From positions 682,001-746,000 of the forward strand of contig VWND01000002.1 of assembly GCA_009599575.1 (NCBI GenBank): a DNA stretch of 64,000 nt, read 5' to 3'. A model generated the notes under the pieces. That model was not told where the DNA came from and did no database searches. It was given only the letters and a program-made list of their open reading frames with translations. Positions 1 to 9,821 of this stretch are shown here, piece after piece. Made by a program: the position numbers and the translations under genes. The stretch's first letter is position 1, and the number at the start of each line of letters is the position of its first letter. This DNA is from Blumeriella jaapii (Eukaryota; Ascomycota; Leotiomycetes; Helotiales; Drepanopezizaceae).

Positions 1-491
1 AGTTACATTTACCACGTGCTGAATCCAGCTGAAAGCATTATTGGTTGCATTTTGTAAACAAAGTGATTTGAGTCTGGAACATTCGGACTTTCCTTGAATG
101 TACTACGATACTAAGATAATTTGGTTTGAAGTTGGACCAAAAGCCCTCCTCTTGCGACACGGTCTGCGAACATTGATAGCAGGCTTGCTTCAATTGATTT
201 TCTCTTAGCCTCTTGACTTGCTTTACAATTACGGCTTCTCGGATATGCTAACCTTTCATTACTGAAGTAAAAGACCCCATCCACACCTTATAGGAGCTGC
301 AACAGAACATTTTGCTTCATTTGCTCATCCATAAACACGACGCCGTAGAGAACCACCCCGAGCAGTCGTTTCATCGTCTCTCCGTAATCTACAGTAAAGC
401 GAACCAACCAATCAATCATGCATGGAACATTGTTCTCGATTCAGCCCCATGAAACACACACATAGAGACAAGACATCCACAATGCCATTGT
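1..491. other. Spacer downstream of RPA1, no gene seen
   Basis: I see no convincing coding frame, tRNA or repeat in this stretch. It follows the stop codon of the leftward RPA1 gene, so it should contain that gene's 3' UTR and polyadenylation site. It may also hold the end or the promoter of a gene beyond the left edge. Confidence 0.5.
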
Positions 492-2532
492 TTAGTCGAT
501 ATTGTACAACTTGATAAGGTCTGCAAGCTTCTTCGCCTCGTGTGCAAAGTTGATTGGCGAGGCGTTCATGACTTGGTAACGGACTCTGTACGGAGTGTTA
601 GCAACTTGCCGAAATTCGCCTAAACCGAAACCTGACGTACCTCTGTTGGTCTTGAAAGTTGTCCATCTTCGCTCTGCATTTGAAAATAAAGGTCGTGCAG
701 TTTGCAGTATCGAAAGCCTTCTCCATCGCCGCTGTGTCATTCTCCTTCAACTCCATGAGCTGATCGCCGCTCTGTCCCATTACCAAACGTCCAACTTCGT
801 CAAAGCAACTCAACCAAATCTGGCCAGTGTGATCATTTACATTCAACGACATGATGTAGCGGTACTCTGGCTTAGGATGACTGACATTGCACTTCTCGCA
901 CTGCCAACTGCCATCTCCCATATCGATAACCTTCTTGTTGCAGCCATCGTTCAGGCATGCGGGATACGCAAAGTTCTCTTGTCTGATGTAGACGATAGTG
1001 GCCTTGACGGAAAAGTAGTCTGGTGTCTCTGACATGCCAAGATTCTCCTCGCGGACTTGAGCAATCGTCTTCAGTGGATCATTTCGACCACCTGCAGCTC
1101 CAGCGCCGGACATATTCTGGTGAGACTGAAATGTGTTCATTCGTCCCTGTGAGTCGTACCAACCCCGGAGCTTATGTGCTTCTGGGATATCAGGATCGAG
1201 AGCCATGGTGCCAGAAGACAGCAGACTCAGACTTCGACCACCGAAATCCGACACCTTAGCACCCTTAAAGGCAATTGTTGTTTCGGGTTTCGCATCAAAT
1301 GATAATGCAGCCTTTCCCCATATCGTAAGTCTTACGGAGAAGTCACTGTCATCAACGAGTGTGAGTTCGCGCTTATCGAAAGGCTTTTGGGTGGTCTTCG
1401 AAACAATTTGATTGACGTCTGCGACCTCCTTCAGGATTCCAATGATGTCAACCGTAGAGTCCTTCTCGATGTGCTGTAGTTCTCCAATACCGGTAAAGTT
1501 GTAGCGGATTTGAGGAACGCCGGAAATATCTTCGGCCTTCTCCACGACAGTTTCTCTTTCAAATGTGAGTTCGTAGTCATTAGGAATATTCGAGAACTGC
1601 TTCTTTGCGATCGTGACTCTGCATGGACTCGAGATGTAGTAGACCGAACCCTCCTGGAATTGCTCGTATAGCTGGTCGCACTGTTCATTGAAGCCCGTTG
1701 CCTTGATCTCGCCAGTCTCATCAAGAAGATTGATGCTGAACAGTTTTCCCTCACTGTTCTGCTTGTGCCAGGTCTTGATTTCCGACTTTTGAGTCACACG
1801 AGCCTTGATAGTCCACTTGTGAGCATACGGCGACAAGCCTTCGATGGGGTATATGGTGGCATGCGACGCGGAACTGGAAGGCCCGGATCGGGAAGGAAGC
1901 GCTCGTTCTTGTTTGACAGGAGCGGCGGCGGCCTTGGGTTGGTTTCCGTAAAAGCCGTTACCTGCAATTGTCGTGTTCGCAGGTTTGACATCCGACTCTT
2001 CCTTCACAGTAAGAGCGACGGGGTCTCCAATCTTTTCCAACTCTCCTAAGCTTTCAATGACTTCAAGATCCAAGATAATCAGAATCCTACTCAGGTCAGC
2101 TGCTGACTGGTTCAGTCGGACTTCTCAGGCACGAACCTCTTGCCCTTGACAGCATTTGCCTGATATTGCTTGAGTCTGACGATAGAGCCTTTCTTCAGCT
2201 TTCCTTCGTGCACGACATGGTTTGCCTCTGGAGTCTGATCAGTGAGGTTCGGCGAAGAATACGCTGGCACGTACGGGTAGCAAGCATGCTCTGGACAAAG
2301 TTATCGGCATCGCTCAAGACGAGACGATAACGCTCTGCCGTGCCCTCCCCGGAGGATGCAAGAGTCTTGATCTGCACACATTGACACACCGGGACCGGGT
2401 ATTGGTGTTGAAGGGCGGTTGGGTCGTTGAAGATGGCACTGCGATTACAGATTAGCCCGGCTGGTGAGCTGAGAGGGGGAAGTAATACTTCAGAGCACCT
2501 CGTGTCATCTGCTTGAGCGCTTCGTCTGCCAT
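492..2532 (-). CDS. RFA1: Replication protein A 70-kDa subunit (RPA1/Rfa1)
   Basis: Large subunit of the RPA heterotrimer, which coats single-stranded DNA in nuclear replication, repair and recombination. I place five exons on the minus strand at 2489-2532, 2275-2438, 2137-2227, 641-2086 and 492-585. Together they encode 612 aa, the normal length for the family. The N-terminal DBD-F (about residues 1-110) is split over the small exons. The large exon carries the DBD-A and DBD-B OB folds, then the DBD-C zinc ribbon near residues 475-500 (CLNDGC ... CEKC). The last exon restores the conserved RVRYQVMNASPINF tail, which the unspliced frame lacks. Intron 586-640 has a CTAAC branch site. The start was chosen at MADEALKQMTRGAL, which leads into the conserved AIFNDP segment across intron 1. 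The gene is divergent from the dienelactone hydrolase gene. Family identity is certain; exon 1 is slightly less so. Confidence 0.95.
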
Positions 2533-2784
2533 GTTGAAAGCGGTGGTTTTGCGGGCTTTGGTGGTAGATGTGTGGTGTTTTTGACGCGGTCTCGCGAATG
2601 CAGGACGCGTTCAAGAAGACGGGGTAAGAAACGTGTAGAGTGGCTCGCTTATGCGGTGGCGAGCCTCTATCAATCAACCCCGCCTCGAGATCTACCCACA
2701 CCCCAGCGGCCTCTTCTCACGATAGGCAGACGACCACCACAAGCCAAAACATCACGTCCATTCAGAATCTTCAAGCCAACGATC
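2533..2784. promoter_or_regulatory. Bidirectional promoter region, RPA1 / dienelactone hydrolase
   Basis: These 252 bp separate the two divergent start codons and must hold the promoters and 5' leaders of both genes. I see no strong TATA box. That two housekeeping-type genes share so short a region is an inference from the gene layout only. Confidence 0.5.
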
Positions 2785-3890
2785 ATGAGCGAACCAGAAG
2801 TTGCGACCAAGGCACCTGAAAGCGATGCAGCGAATGTGCTCGCGACCAGCGCCACTCCAGGAGACACGCCTGCGCAAACAGGCGCTTCGATGGGAGGTCT
2901 TGGGGTAAGATGAGTTTGTAAGGGATCAACGGGCGGCAGCATCGCTGACCATTATAAGGAACATTGTGTAAAGGACAGACCTACTCGTCAGTGTTTCCGG
3001 GCCTTGCTTGCACGATATACGCCCGACAAGGCAGCATTTGCTAACTGGACGCAGCTTCTGGAGAAGGACCAAGCGGGGAGATGACACAGCTGGGTGGTGT
3101 TGATGTCTACATCTCGAAGCCTGCCGACTATCCTCAGGCGCCCTCAAAGCTTCTACTTTTTCTCTCAGCAGCCACGGGATTCGAGTCCGTAAACAATCGA
3201 ATCCAGGCGGACAAGTACGCCAAGGAAGGCTTCCTCGTTGTTCTACCAAATATGTTTGCAGACGATCCTTTACCAGGCTCGGCTACCTATCAGGAAGATA
3301 AGGATCCTTCAATCATCGAGCAATTGAAATTGCTCGCCGCGGAAGCTGCGAAGTCCTTCCTGATCGATATGTGGTTAGCACGGCAGACACCAGAAAAAGT
3401 CCTTCCAATTTTACATAAAGTCATCGAAGCCGCAAAGGACGAGTTCGCAGATGCTGTAGCAAACGGCGGAGGTATATACTCAGTTGGGTACTGCTTTGGT
3501 GGAAGAATGACACTGCTCCTGGCTGGTGAGAAATCAGACGCTGCCCAATGGGGACAACAGGTCCAGGACGAAGAGGCTGGCGTTGTCAAGAAAGGGCCAT
3601 ACATCAAAGCCGGAGCTATTGCCCATGCTACTCTAGTTGCAAGAGAGGATTTCGAAGGAACAAAGGCACCACTGACCTTCGTTCACGTCGAAAACGACCA
3701 GCTCTTTGCGGAAGAGGTGAGGAACCATGGCGAGGAGTACTTGAAGAAAAACAACATCGAGTATGAGTTCAAGACCTATTCGAGTGTTCCTCATGGATTT
3801 GGTGTAGTGGGGGAATACGAAGATCCGAAGATCAAGGTTGCTCAAGCCGAAGCTTTCGATCAAATGTTAGCGTGGCTAAATTCACACTGA
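2785..3890 (+). CDS. Dienelactone hydrolase family protein
   Basis: Cytosolic alpha/beta hydrolase of the dienelactone hydrolase family (carboxymethylenebutenolidase-like); the substrate cannot be told from sequence. The main exon, 3055-3890, holds the whole catalytic domain. The catalytic triad is visible as Cys in VGYCFGG, Asp in ENDQLF and His in VPHGFG. Exon 1 probably starts at 2785 (MSEPEVATK...) and ends at the strong donor GTAAGA at 2905. The acceptor at 3053-3054 follows a CTAAC branch site. With these sites the phase is off by one base: exon 1 ends in phase 0, whereas the conserved segment EGPSGEMTQLGGVDVY needs one more base. A weak donor (GTCTTG at 2897) would be in frame, as would starting at Met 3081, which gives 269 aa. 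The catalytic region is certain; the N-terminus is unresolved. Confidence 0.85.
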
Positions 3891-5048
3891 TAAGGCTACC
3901 TTCTTAGTATTTAGGCAATATACTCCGTGGCAACCATGACTTAATTCAAGGTGTTTGTTCTCTAACATAATCACCTTAGGACGCAATGGCTTCGCAGCCC
4001 AATACCCCCTTCCCCTCCCCGTCAGGAATGCTGAACCAAATGGTTGGCCGTTGCTCCCTCCATTAAAAGCGCACTATGTGCTTCCAAGACTTTCGGTCTA
4101 TTTTTTCGGTGTGTTGGGAAATCAACCTTAGATTCTGATGTTACTCTAACATCTCTTTGTTATTAAACTGCCACTTGAGGCATGGACAGCGGCTGGAAAA
4201 GCGAAGTCTTCACAACACGTGAAACCTCGCGTTACCCACCCGCCTCTTTTCTTCCCAGCAACTATTCAAAAATGCTGTAGGTATGACATAGACATCCCCT
4301 TGCCGCTCTAATCTGACAATCTCAAGATATGGACCGTTAGAGCCCTTCTGAGCTTCTCATTTGCCATTCTAAATCGATTTTAGATCTAGTCTCCATATGG
4401 CCTTAGAGCTCGGATCAATAACACAGAACTGTCCCTGTCGCCCTCGAAGCTCGACATTGACGAAAAGAGGAAATCAGATGCTAAATGAGGTAAACCAAGC
4501 CTCACTCGCCTCGAATTTCCATCATCTAAATGACAGTTCGTCCCGTTTCTCCTAATGCTTTGAGTTTTCCGCCTTTCCGAGAGCTTCAGACACCTGACTC
4601 AAATCTTGATAAAGATATCGTATCCTTCTTCCCTTCCGCAATTTCGACAGCGTATACCGGTTGTGGAGTCGTGCGCTCTATCTTCGCTTACAAACCTCTC
4701 TCCTCTTCCTTCCTTTATCCCCTACTCATAGTGTCTCCCCTATGGGCATGTCGTCCTTACTATCTTGATGTTGCAACGCTTGAACATGTTAGTAGGTAAT
4801 GAGGCGAGTGCTACTAGGAAGCTGCCTATCTTTGTTCCTGGACAAGGGATCTTTGATTTGTACTCTAAGCTCTCTTCTCACTTCTTCAACTTCTCATCTA
4901 TCACAAAGCGCCATTCCGACGCGAACTTTCTCTTTGGTTACACCACGCCACAAGCACTTATCCAGTAGATGAGTCCAAGTCCAGTGAACAGCCATCCGTT
5001 CCTAGTTGCGTTGATGACTGGTTTTACCGTCCTTCCAAAAAAGACAAC

Positions 5049-5346
5049 CAAAAATAAAGAAAATAAAAAGCAAAAAAAAAAATAAAAAAAAATTTTGTTT
5101 TTTTAACAAAACAAACCCCCACCGAAGTGGGGGAAGAAAAGCCTCTGAAATGGGTTTTCGTTTTTATCCGCTTGTCGTATGTAACAAACCCCTACCGAAG
5201 TAAAGGAAGAAAAGCCTTTGAAATGGGTTTTCATTTTTATCCGCCTGTCGTAGTGTTTTTTTGCTGACCGACTTATCATTTCCTAGCACACCGGATTGAA
5301 TCTTACAGAGTGCAACCACTATGCCATCTGCGCCACCGGATACCAA
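5049..5346 (-). repeat. SINE-like element: tRNA-like head, two 73-bp units, poly-T end
   Basis: Read on the minus strand, the element begins with a tRNA-like head at 5346-5281. This head has a box-A-like TGGCGCAGATGG and a box-B-like GATTCAATCC. A short unique part follows, then two diverged 73-bp units and finally long T runs (5110-5049) that could stop RNA polymerase III. The two boxes are closer together than in a normal tRNA, so the head cannot be a working tRNA. Calling it a tRNA-derived SINE is an inference from this order of parts. No second copy occurs in the window. Confidence 0.4.
5110..5255. repeat. Two tandem 73-bp units differing mainly by transitions
   Basis: Unit 1 is 5110-5182 and unit 2 is 5183-5255. 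They differ at about eight positions, nearly all C/T or G/A, with unit 2 carrying most of the T/A states. That is the pattern expected of repeat-induced point mutation (RIP). Unit 1 has a perfect 7-bp stem at 5116-5122 and 5127-5133. On the minus strand it closes a cUUCGg tetraloop. In unit 2 the stem is broken by G-to-A changes. Confidence 0.8.
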
Positions 5347-5701
5347 TGCCTTTGGTGTTTGAGTCTATAGCCAAGCCTAATTTTTTTTGGTGCTCTACCC
5401 GCTGGGAGCTTACGCGTACAATTGTTGACCACAACTTCGGCATCACAGACAATTATGCTTCCAAATCCGAAGATGTTCGCTATCACCGACACTAGCCATA
5501 AAATTCCCCTTTCGGCGGTTTTACCATACCATACCAAAGCCCTGGGAGAACTGAATGCGGCTATCCAAGCATTCTCTCGCAAGAGGTCCTCGGGCCGGAG
5601 TCACAATCGATCTTCAGCATCAATGCGGTCAGCGGCTCGCGTTTCTCAGTGCATGATTTATAGTCCGTCCATCTTCCGCCTGCAACGGAAGCGAAATCAA
5701 A

Positions 5702-6157
5702 ATGGAGAAGGAAAAGGTGGACACGGAAAGCATGAACATGGCAACAGAAAGGTTGGTGGTTGTAGGTGAGATATTGAGGTCTACTGCTTGCTATGGGAGG
5801 AAGGCTATCCTGAACATCAACTTTTTTGCTGGGATGTACCTACGTGACCTTTTGAGAAATGCTAGTGGTTTTGACGTTGACGAATGCAAAGACGCCTCAC
5901 GAAGTCTTATGAAACTTTACATTGGCGCGGCAGCAATCGCAACCTGGAAAGCGATGTTCCGTTTCGTACTATTTCTAAATTCATACGGGCTTCCCATTTC
6001 AGGAATGATAGTCAGATTCGCCAGAAAACCTCACCTCTTCGCTTTCGGTACAATTGCTAATTCCTCTGACCAAGACGACGAGGCTTTGGATTTCGAGCGG
6101 CTTCGGGAGGGATCGACGGTAACGGGATTTGGACTTGTACTGCCTGGAGAGGAATGA
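5702..6157 (+). CDS. Possible small hypothetical protein (151 aa)
   Basis: An uninterrupted ATG-started frame with mixed composition, not a low-complexity shadow. The predicted protein has a hydrophobic stretch around residues 70-105 (LYIGAAAIATW ... FRFVLFLNSYG) and an acidic C-terminus. I do not recognise the family and see no introns. It lies in a gene-poor spacer close to the SINE-like element, so it may be a chance ORF or a transposon relic. Confidence 0.25.
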   Translation: MEKEKVDTESMNMATERLVVVGEILRSTACYGRKAILNINFFAGMYLRDLLRNASGFDVDECKDASRSLMKLYIGAAAIATWKAMFRFVLFLNSYGLPISGMIVRFARKPHLFAFGTIANSSDQDDEALDFERLREGSTVTGFGLVLPGEE

Positions 6158-7959
6158 GAGTTCGAGTGGATGTTGGTTGAGACTTTTTCTCCAGTTTCCT
6201 CATCTTGAAGGGGAGACACTCCTGGTTGTCGAATTGGTTTCTGGACATCGAGATCTTGCAGCTCGGCCCCTTTTTTCAGATTTATAGAAGACACAAATCA
6301 TTGTCCCTTGAGATATGGTCTGATTGGCGAAATCTACTAGTACATAGTGCTGATATGTTCAAGGCAACACAGGCAGGCCTCGGCCGTCGTTGGTCGAGAA
6401 TTACTTAAGAAGAGGGTGTGGAACAGAAGGTAATGTCTCGGAACCTCATGGAGACCTAAAGAATGCAATACTGGGAGATTTAGCCCGGTACTACTGTATC
6501 TAAGCCACGGGTTACAGACTTCGAGCCTAGGAAAAGCTCACCAGCTGCCCTTGCCAGCCAACGATGTTGCCCTAACCAGGGTTGTCTTTCTCCATTTTGT
6601 TGTGATTGCGGACGACAAGTCGGCGATCTGTTGCAGATAGGCAACCATTCCTTTGAAATCTATCATACGGCCGTAACTTGTGTAGAAGTACCGATAGCTC
6701 AACGCCATCTGCTTCTACTTACACAAGCTCGTGGCAGGTTTGTTAGGCAGCTTATGGTTTTTACATCAAAGTGTCTGTTTGATCATCGAATACGACGATA
6801 AGTGATTGTCGTAAGTTGTTCAATCTATCTGATTTCAACCGCATTTTCTTTCTTTCATGAAAAAAAATAGCCGGTCTAGACGCTGGGCAGAATGTTGATT
6901 TGATAGGTGCGGGCACTTGTATCGGCAATAATTTGATGGTTAGCAGAGTGAATTTCTAGAAGTATAGCCTTTGTAGATGTACTTCTGTCAGGTATCTATT
7001 CGCCTGTCCTTAAGGTCTGGATCCTTGGATCTGTTGGATCTATCCAACATCGAGTTCACCACTAGAATTTTCTCATAAGAGCTGTAAGCATGTCTGCCAT
7101 CAAATGCATACATATGTATTGAGTCGTACTAAGACCGAGTCTTCTTTACTACATACCACAACTCACTGGCGCAGCCGTGCTAGCTGGGCCTGAGCTTCAT
7201 AGTTACACCACCCAAGGATGGTGACAGAGAAAAAAAATTATTTTCCGAGAGAGGTAGTAGAACCGCGTAGCGCTCGTTAAGGTAAGGTTGCTCGCCGTGG
7301 AATGATACTGTCACTGCCCTCTGAGACGTAAACAAACCTAGATGGGAGGTGTGCTTCGTTCTGCGTACCGCTAAACTGTAAGATACCGTGACCGTCAAAA
7401 GACTTTTCCATGCCGACGATGCCATTCTATGTAAGTTTTTTTTTGGAACGAGAGAAGCGTGTGTTCTCGTCCAAGACCACAGAACATTTCACCTTCACGT
7501 ACATGATGAAAAGCGCGAGCCGAGAAGTATTTTCTCCGACTTTCGTGAAAACCGGCCATTGAAATTTGATTTGGAAATGGTGGAAAATCACGCGGCTTCT
7601 TGCTATGGTGTGTAAACCATGCGGCAAGTTGTGCAGGTACACATTTAAAGGTGTGTAAGAATCTATGAGCTGAGAACTGACGTTCGGTTGCGACAATGCC
7701 TGTCATAAATAAGATCGATAAACTACCGGTCTGAGCCAAGTGCCCCTTAGCAATCATTCCAGAAAATCCTCGACATTAATCAACTCTGCGAAAAAAGGTG
7801 CTTTTGACACCACTTAAACTCAGCTACGGCACACCGTCTCTAGTCGTGAGCAGTAAATGAGTATTGGCATCGCTACGAGAGATCTAACAGACGCTCAATC
7901 TAGCCAAAACATCGTCACTACGAGATCTCGAGTACCCCGCCCCCACTACAACCTCCACC

Positions 7960-8865
7960 ATGGAGTCTCTCGCGGACATGCAGAGCCGGCACCGTAAGGA
8001 GCAGAAAGATCTGCAATCGCGAGTCACACAAAAGAAGAAGGCCGCTACGAAGAAGACGCGCAAGGGCGTGAACAGCGAGTGCGAAGAGCTGGAACGGCAA
8101 CTGAAGGAGAAGCAAAACCAGGAAATCGCAGCTCTGAATGGCGAGCCCGCAGAAATCGAAGACGGATTTGGCCTCGAGGAAGATACGACCGACCACGTTC
8201 CATCGAATGGTATCAATGGCGTTACGGAGTCCCTGAAGAGCACTGTGATCTCAGAGCCAGAACCCTCGGAAGACGGGCAGCCCAAGAAGCGCAATCGTCA
8301 AAGGGAGCGGCTGGCACGTCGCGCAGCGGAACAACAGGCTGCTATCGATGAGGCCAGAAACGAAGCTGCGAATCAGCCAGATGCGAAAGCGGTTGAGAGG
8401 GAAATTATGCAGAGTCAATTTGATGCGAAGGGCTTGGTGGAGAAAGGTATTAGGCCCGATGGTCATTGCCTGTTCTCCGCTGTAGCAGACCAGTTATCAC
8501 AAATCGGGATTCCGTTGGGGCCGCAGAATGAGGGCTCAAATGAAGGAGAGCAGTACAAGATTGTGCGGAAGGCTGCGGCGAGATACATCGAGGGGCATCC
8601 AGATGACTTCGTGGCGTGGTTGGATGAGCCGCTGGACAAGTACGTGGAGAAGATCAGAGACACAGCGGAGTGGGGAGGACATTTGGAATTGATGGCGCTG
8701 GCTAAGACGTACAATGTGGAAATTTGTGTGCTTCAGAATGGTGCGCAGCAGAACATCGAGCCCGGAACAGAGGGAGAGAAGGGACCCGACAAGATCTGGC
8801 TGGCATACTATCGACACGGATTCGGACTGGGCGAGCATTACAACTCTCTCAGGAAGAAACCCTGA
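7960..8865 (+). CDS. OTU2: OTU-domain deubiquitinase (OTUD6/Otu2 type)
   Basis: Cysteine protease of the OTU family that removes ubiquitin. Members of the OTUD6B/yeast Otu2 group are linked to ribosome and translation control. This is a single exon of 301 aa. The N-terminal 150 residues are charged and coiled-coil-like (RHRKEQKDLQSRVTQKKKA), typical of this subgroup. The OTU domain starts near residue 155. Its catalytic Asp and Cys are in RPDGHCLFSA and its catalytic His is in GEHYNSL near the C-terminus. The start ATG lies in a good context (ACCATGG). The stop is only 54 bp from the stop of the convergent methyltransferase gene, so the two 3' UTRs probably overlap. Confidence 0.93.
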   Translation: MESLADMQSRHRKEQKDLQSRVTQKKKAATKKTRKGVNSECEELERQLKEKQNQEIAALNGEPAEIEDGFGLEEDTTDHVPSNGINGVTESLKSTVISEPEPSEDGQPKKRNRQRERLARRAAEQQAAIDEARNEAANQPDAKAVEREIMQSQFDAKGLVEKGIRPDGHCLFSAVADQLSQIGIPLGPQNEGSNEGEQYKIVRKAAARYIEGHPDDFVAWLDEPLDKYVEKIRDTAEWGGHLELMALAKTYNVEICVLQNGAQQNIEPGTEGEKGPDKIWLAYYRHGFGLGEHYNSLRKKP

Positions 8866-8919
8866 ACGCGACACAGAAGACGACATCTCGAATCTGGAAA
8901 GGAAAGCAGTCTGGGCCTT

Positions 8920-9821
8920 CTAGCTGGGATGCGTCCATACACTGACCCAGTCCGTTACTTTACCTTCGGCATCATACCCAATCTGATGCGTTCTCCTGGG
9001 CTGGAAATGCGCCATCCTCACTAAACCGGTCTTGCTCGGCTCTCCCAACTTCGACTCTTCGAGATCCCCATCCTCCTCGTACGGCAATTCCTGCCCCGGC
9101 CTCGACAGGTGAGCCGAGTAAACCTTCGGCGGTAGAGCCCAAGGAGGGCCACCGGTGGAAGGCGGTTTGTACGTAGGAAACTCCACACAAACACTCTGCC
9201 ACCCGGAGCTAGAAGCTCAACAAAGCGTTTGGACCAAGCAGGCCTCATCGTTGGGGGAAGAGCCGACAAGAACTGTGCTCATCAGCTCAAGACAGCTGGA
9301 TTTCGGAATCGAGCATAGTAGGATCTTACCGTGTAGTCATAAATCAAATCAAACTTTCCTCCCCCCTCCACGGCCTTCAAAAAGGCATCATCAAAGAAGT
9401 CACCGGATAACCACGTAACTGCCCCCCTCTCGACAGCCTCTCGTGTGGGATAGGCCCCTGTCGCCTGCGCCTCTTCCTCCGTCTTCCTCGCCTCCTCCAA
9501 CGCTTTGCCGGACAATTCCAATCCGTACGCGTCGTAGCCAAAGGCACTCAGAAGCAACACATCGTATCCCTTCCCGCAGCCGGGCACCAGAGCCTTCTTC
9601 TTCCTTCCCTGGCGGGCGGACGGCGAGGGCACGAGATCCCGGCGCTCGGAAAGCAGGTCGACGAGTGCTGGGTTGGGGAAGCCTCTGTCCCACGGGAGGA
9701 AGCCGGCCTGCCAGAGCTCGTCCCATTTCAGCCCGTGGGCGGCGGTGCCCTGGGCGCCGGCGAAGTGAGACAGCAGACGCGCTCTTGCGTCGGTGGGCTG
9801 GTCGCCGGCTGATGTAGACAT
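8920..9821 (-). pseudogene. Thiol/thiopurine methyltransferase-like gene with a 1-base frameshift
   Basis: SAM-dependent methyltransferase of the fungal thiol methyltransferase (TPMT-fold) family. Exon 1 (9330-9821) encodes the WDELWQAGFLPWDRG motif and the SAM-binding loop ALVPGCGKGYD. An intron at 9273-9329 joins IYDYT to FLSALPPTMRPAW, as the family requires. Exon 2 (8920-9272) then loses frame. The part up to LLAPGGRV is in one frame, and the conserved CVEFPTYKPPSTGGPPW block to the stop is in another. One base missing between 9191 and 9192 explains this, since GTGTTT for GTGGTT would give GRVVCVEF. Both halves look well preserved, so the break is either very recent or a sequence error. 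If the base is restored the protein is 281 aa. Confidence 0.8.

Larger units (their letters stand above)
3891..7959. other. 4-kb spacer with a SINE-like element and a candidate ORF
   Basis: There is no recognised gene in this stretch. It contains A/T-rich tracts around 5040-5110, two tandem 73-bp units (5110-5255), a tRNA-like sequence on the minus strand (5281-5346) and one open frame of 151 codons (5702-6157). Both the repeat element and the ORF are listed separately. An imperfect inverted repeat lies at about 6676-6727 (CTTGTGTAGAAG, later CTTCTACTTACACAAG). The right end should hold the promoter of the OTU gene. Confidence 0.5.

Noticed and set aside
5281..5346. Functional tRNA on the minus strand
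   Set aside because: Box A and box B are too close together and no anticodon arm or acceptor stem can be formed.
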